Shown here: positions 4,597 to 6,834 of the stretch, one piece after another
Numbering within the stretch: the stretch's first letter is position 1
How the letters are laid out: every line of letters begins with the position of its first letter
NCBI GenBank assembly: GCA_035457505.1
Contig: DATIBL010000025.1
Location: forward strand, 1 to 6,834
Length of the DNA: 6,834 bases
DNA from: DATIBL01 sp035457505
GTDB taxonomy: Bacteria; Patescibacteriota; Minisyncoccia; Phycocordibacterales; UBA6899
Direction of reading: 5' to 3'
The notes under the pieces: generated by a model
The model's input: only the letters and a program-made list of their open reading frames with translations
Told to the model about the DNA's origin: nothing
Database searches by the model: none
Program-made: the position numbers and the translations under genes

Positions 4597-4866
4597 ATGG
4601 AAGCAGCCGCTCCGATCGTCGCGAATACACCCGAAGCGCTTTCCTCCCCCGAGGTGCGGGTCCGCGCTGTCCTCGAGAAAGTTCGGCCATACATTCAATC
4701 TCACGGCGGGGATGTTTGGCTCTCCGGGATCGAGAACGGCATCGTGACGCTCAAGATCGAAGGCACCTGTACGCATTGCCCGCTCGCGGAATTGACGTAC
4801 AATAGGATCATCAAAACGCTGGTGGGCGAAGAGGTTCCCGAGATCCGCTCCGTCGTCCTCACGTAA
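4597..4866 (+). CDS. stand-alone NifU C-terminal (Nfu-type) Fe-S scaffold
   Basis: This is an 89-residue protein consisting almost only of the NifU C-terminal domain. A ~18-residue leader precedes a helix (VRVRAVLEKVRPYIQ), then HGGD (residues 36-39), then GIVTLKIEGTCTHCP with the Cys58-x-x-Cys61 pair, and a closing helix and strand ending VPEIRSVVL. In the family, two such domains bridge one [4Fe-4S] cluster through the CxxC cysteines and pass it to client proteins. The usual 'CPSS..TL' after the second Cys reads CPLAELTY. It is shorter than NfuA (no degenerate A-type domain) and than full NifU. ATG 4597 fits a leaderless start; the frame is open upstream but runs into the previous terminator. 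It is the first gene of an operon with a ferredoxin and a flavoprotein, the likely clients or partners. Confidence 0.9.
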   Translation: MEAAAPIVANTPEALSSPEVRVRAVLEKVRPYIQSHGGDVWLSGIENGIVTLKIEGTCTHCPLAELTYNRIIKTLVGEEVPEIRSVVLT

Positions 4867-4889
4867 TTAATCGCATTGACACCCTCGCT

Positions 4890-5150
4890 ATGGCGAATAC
4901 GCAAGAATACGTGCGCAACAAAGAAGGATCGAAGATCGGAAAGATCGTGGTCGACCGAGATCTCTGTATCGCAGCGGTCTCCTGCATCGCAGTCTCCGAA
5001 GCCACCTACAAACTCGACGATGAGAACAAGGTTGTCGTGACCGACGCGAACGCTGCGGACGACGAAACGCTCATCATGTCGGCAGAATCCTGCCCCACGA
5101 AGGCCATTCTTCTCTTTGGAACCGACGGGACGCAGGTGTTCCCGAAGTAG
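4890..5150 (+). CDS. ferredoxin, three-cysteine ([3Fe-4S] predicted)
   Basis: This is an 86-residue soluble electron carrier of the single-cluster ferredoxin type. The motif reads VDRDLCIAAVSC, with Cys26 and Cys32, and ESCPTKAI, with Cys68-Pro. In [4Fe-4S] relatives the first stretch is CxxCxxC; here the middle position is Ala29. Three ligands remain, the pattern of [3Fe-4S] ferredoxins such as those serving cytochromes P450 and some oxidoreductases. An acidic middle part (DDENKVVVTDANAADDE, residues 43-59) offers the usual docking surface for a reductase. It begins 23 bases after the nfu-like stop without a Shine-Dalgarno. Its TAG stop shares one base with the GTG start of the flavoprotein, so the latter two are probably translationally coupled. 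Confidence 0.88.
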   Translation: MANTQEYVRNKEGSKIGKIVVDRDLCIAAVSCIAVSEATYKLDDENKVVVTDANAADDETLIMSAESCPTKAILLFGTDGTQVFPK

Positions 5151-6409
5151 TGAATGCTTCCATGGCCGATTATCGCTACCTTATCGTCGGCGGCGGGATC
5201 GCCGGCACGACCGCGGCGGAGACGCTCCGCAAAGCTGACCCGGATGCCACGATCGGGATCGTGTCGGACGAGCCCTACCCCTTCTACTCGCGCGTTCTCC
5301 TCTCGAAACCGGCGTTTCTCCTTGGGAAGCAGCCGTTCGATTCGGTGTGGATGAAGAAGCCCGAATGGTATGGCGAGAATCGCATCGCATTTCTCGGAAG
5401 CAAGACCGCAACAGCCCTTGATGCACACACAAAGATCCTCACCCTCGCGACCGGAGAGACCATCACCTATGAGAAGCTTCTCCTTGCGAGCGGGGTTCAC
5501 TCGCGCACCTGGGAAATCCCGGGTGCGGAGAAGCCGGGCGTTCACTATTTGCGAACCCTCGACCATGCCAAGGCGATCATCGACGACCTCAAGGCGGGTG
5601 AGAAAAAACGCGCCGTCATGATCGGAAGCGCGTGCGTTACCTTTGAAGTTGCGGAGATCCTCCGAACAGTCGGAGTCGAGGTTACCGAAGTGATGCGCGA
5701 ACACTGGTTCTGGCAGCCGGGCCTCTCTGAGCGGGAATCGAAGATCGTTGAAAAACATTTGATCGATCACGGCGTCACGATCATCCGCGATACGGAAGTT
5801 ACGGAAGTTCTCGGGGATGGAAAGGTCGAGGGCGTCCTCCTGAAGGACGGGTCGATCATTGCCTGCGACATGGTATTTGCCTTTATCGGCGTCGTCATGC
5901 CGACCGGATGGCTTGAGTCTTCGGAAATCGCGCTTGATCGCGGCATTGTCGCGGATGAATATCTCGCGACGAGCCTCCCCGACGTCTGGACCGCAGGCGA
6001 TGCGGCGCGATACAACGACGTCCTCCTCCATGATCGCGTGATGATGGGCAATTGGATGAATGCCCGCGAGCAAGGCGAGGTGGCAGCCGAGAACATGCTC
6101 GGAAAGAAACGCCGATTTGAACTCGTTTCCTTCCACACCAGCCACGGATTCGGCAATATGATCGGCTTTGCGGGAGACGGTCGCGTCGCAGATGATCGAA
6201 CGTATCTCTATCGCGGCGACGAAGCCTCGGGCGCATTCGGGCGCATCATCGTGCGCGGGAAGGTAATCGTCGGCGCAACGATGGTCAATCGCATTCCAGA
6301 ACTTGGAACATTCGTGAAACTGATCCAGCATGGTGTCGATATCTCGGCAAAGCATACGGAGCTTCAAGACCCGAATTTTGATCTCAAAACCCTGCTCCCG
6401 AGTGCATAG
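5150..6409 (+). CDS. FAD-dependent oxidoreductase, ferredoxin-reductase-like
   Basis: This is a 419-residue flavoprotein of the two-dinucleotide-binding-domain family (ferredoxin/rubredoxin reductase, NirB N-terminus, AIF-like). FAD site: GGGIAG (residues 14-19), acidic Asp40-Glu41 after the second strand, the family YSRVLLSK (residues 46-53, compare 'ERPPLSK'), LLLASG (residues 110-115), and TAGDAA with Gly283-Asp284. The second Rossmann site, normally GxGxxGxE for NAD(P)H, reads GSACVTFE (residues 159-166): the second and third Gly are Ala161 and Thr164, while Glu166 is kept. NAD(P)H binding may thus be altered or lost. There is no redox-active CxxC or CxxxxC, so it is not a disulfide reductase. 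The C-terminal part (residues 320-419) is an interface-like domain. I start it at GTG 5150, overlapping the ferredoxin stop; ATG 5162 (MADYRYLIVGGG) is equally possible. The ferredoxin next door is its obvious redox partner. Confidence 0.9.
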   Translation: MNASMADYRYLIVGGGIAGTTAAETLRKADPDATIGIVSDEPYPFYSRVLLSKPAFLLGKQPFDSVWMKKPEWYGENRIAFLGSKTATALDAHTKILTLATGETITYEKLLLASGVHSRTWEIPGAEKPGVHYLRTLDHAKAIIDDLKAGEKKRAVMIGSACVTFEVAEILRTVGVEVTEVMREHWFWQPGLSERESKIVEKHLIDHGVTIIRDTEVTEVLGDGKVEGVLLKDGSIIACDMVFAFIGVVMPTGWLESSEIALDRGIVADEYLATSLPDVWTAGDAARYNDVLLHDRVMMGNWMNAREQGEVAAENMLGKKRRFELVSFHTSHGFGNMIGFAGDGRVADDRTYLYRGDEASGAFGRIIVRGKVIVGATMVNRIPELGTFVKLIQHGVDISAKHTELQDPNFDLKTLLPSA

Positions 6410-6429
6410 GGTGGCATGCATCGTGAAAC

Positions 6430-6454
6430 AAAAAACGCCCGCCCGGCGTTTTTT
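6430..6454 (+). terminator. intrinsic terminator of the redox operon
   Basis: A 10-bp perfect stem AAAAAACGCC/GGCGTTTTTT with a CGCCC loop follows the flavoprotein stop by 20 bases. It is symmetric (A tract left, T tract right), so it could also stop transcription arriving from the right on the minus strand. Confidence 0.92.
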
Positions 6455-6766
6455 GTTTGGACCCCACTGCTTTGACTCGACTTTTGAAGAGAAAACCAAT
6501 GTGCGTGCCAGAAAACCCTCGTTTGAAGGTCTTCAGAAATGAGTGAAGCTCGAGGCGCGACCAAGAAAATAGGGAGTGTCCTCACGACCATATTTTCTGA
6601 AGTACTCATGGTGGTGCGGAGTGATCCACCGAATCGCGCCCGAGGGACGTCATCTGCAGAATACGATCCGCAGGTCTGGACCGAGGAAATGTCGCGGAGA
6701 TGTATTCCTATACTTCGACTCGACTGGACGAGGGAAGAACAAGGAGCGTACCGGCAGAGGGCGTCC
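6455..6766. other. 312-base stretch without a clear gene
   Basis: No convincing complete gene, RNA gene or strong promoter was seen. The minus strand has a 39-codon open stretch (6649-6533) with a protein-like aromatic run (WITPHHHEYF, then TPYFLGRASSF) ending in TGA, but no start codon, and its codon use (AGA, GGT, CGT, CTT) differs from the neighbours. The plus strand is open from ATG 6539 to the window end in one frame, with many ATA, AGG and AGA codons. Small hairpins such as GTAT-AGGA-ATAC (minus strand, about 6702-6713) are present. It may be a degraded gene end or a long 3' region of the gene entering from the right. Confidence 0.4.
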
Positions 6767-6834
6767 CTATCGTTTGGGTTGCATGGCGTCGAGCTGTGCC
6801 TGCAGCTTCGCAATCTGATCTCGCAGCTTTCCGA
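6767..6834 (-). CDS. C-terminal end of a coiled-coil protein (partial)
   Basis: On the minus strand, the frame entering at 6832 reads GKLRDQIAKLQAQLDAMQPK, then Arg and a TAG stop (6769-6767). Hydrophobic residues fall at heptad spacing (Leu, Ile, Leu, Leu, Met), which gives a clear coiled coil ending in a basic tail. Such tails occur in many CPR secreted or regulatory proteins, so no function can be assigned from 21 residues. The codons resemble those of the other genes. A plus-strand frame also runs open through this stretch, but its composition there looks like the mirror of this coiled coil. Confidence 0.45.
   Translation of the reverse strand, partial: GKLRDQIAKLQAQLDAMQPKR

Noticed and set aside
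4876..4881. TTGACA just before the ferredoxin gene as a separate promoter
   Set aside because: No -10 box lies at the right distance outside the coding sequence, and the tight gene spacing suggests one operon transcript.
5006..6499. 1.5-kb open reading frame on the minus strand across the ferredoxin and flavoprotein genes
   Set aside because: It lies opposite two clearly conserved genes, and its translation is His/Arg/Asp-rich with no recognisable motif. This is the expected mirror of the strand with GC-biased third positions.
6539..6834. Plus-strand frame open from ATG 6539 to the window end (about 98 codons)
   Set aside because: Its codons (ATA, AGG, AGA) are unlike the other genes, it has no ribosome site or promoter at a fitting distance, and its end is antisense to a heptad-patterned coiled coil. 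It is kept only as a possibility.
1..6834. CRISPR array, insertion sequence, prophage or origin of replication
   Set aside because: No short regularly spaced repeats, transposase, terminal inverted repeats, phage genes or DnaA-box cluster were seen.

Overview
The window is most consistent with a small-genome bacterium of the Candidate Phyla Radiation (Patescibacteria, possibly a Parcubacteria-type lineage). This is an inference from style: short single-domain genes, many lone proteins of unknown role, few Shine-Dalgarno sequences, and promoters whose -10 box sits 6-7 bases before the start codon, which predicts leaderless mRNAs. TGA ends two of the genes and tryptophan is TGG, so the code is the standard bacterial one, not the UGA-glycine code of Gracilibacteria.

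Layout. Bases 1-345 (minus strand) hold the most unusual element: two tandem copies of a structured tRNA-like RNA. Each begins with a perfect tRNA-type D-arm and carries a large hairpin-rich insertion. The complete copy ends with a T-loop-like TTCGA hairpin and a pairing 3' end. A good minus-strand promoter lies just upstream, back-to-back with a similar promoter for a small helical protein (473-859). Next come a secreted RlpA-like double-psi beta-barrel protein (954-1487), a divergent cold-shock-domain protein (1584-1832), both followed by clear terminators, and an EamA/DMT-type membrane transporter (1935-2807). A STAS/SpoIIAA-like protein and a small membrane protein (2896-3786) form a two-gene unit. 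It converges, over a bidirectional terminator, on a minus-strand HypC-like chaperone (3826-4059). A divergent promoter region leads to a zinc-ribbon protein (4179-4535).

The second notable unit is a redox operon: a stand-alone NifU C-terminal (Nfu-type) Fe-S scaffold (4597-4866), a three-cysteine ferredoxin predicted to hold a [3Fe-4S] cluster (4890-5150), and an FAD-dependent ferredoxin-reductase-like protein (5150-6409) whose second (NAD-binding) glycine motif is broken. A strong terminator ends it. The likely division of labour is cluster delivery, electron carrier and flavoprotein partner. The last ~380 bases hold only the coiled-coil C-terminal end of a minus-strand gene entering from the right, plus unassigned sequence.

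Worth a second look: the tandem tRNA-like RNAs, the redox operon with its altered motifs, the hydrogenase-type HypC homologue with no hydrogenase in view, the extended -10/leaderless start rule shared by several genes, and an excess of the HIP1-like octamer GCGATCGC.
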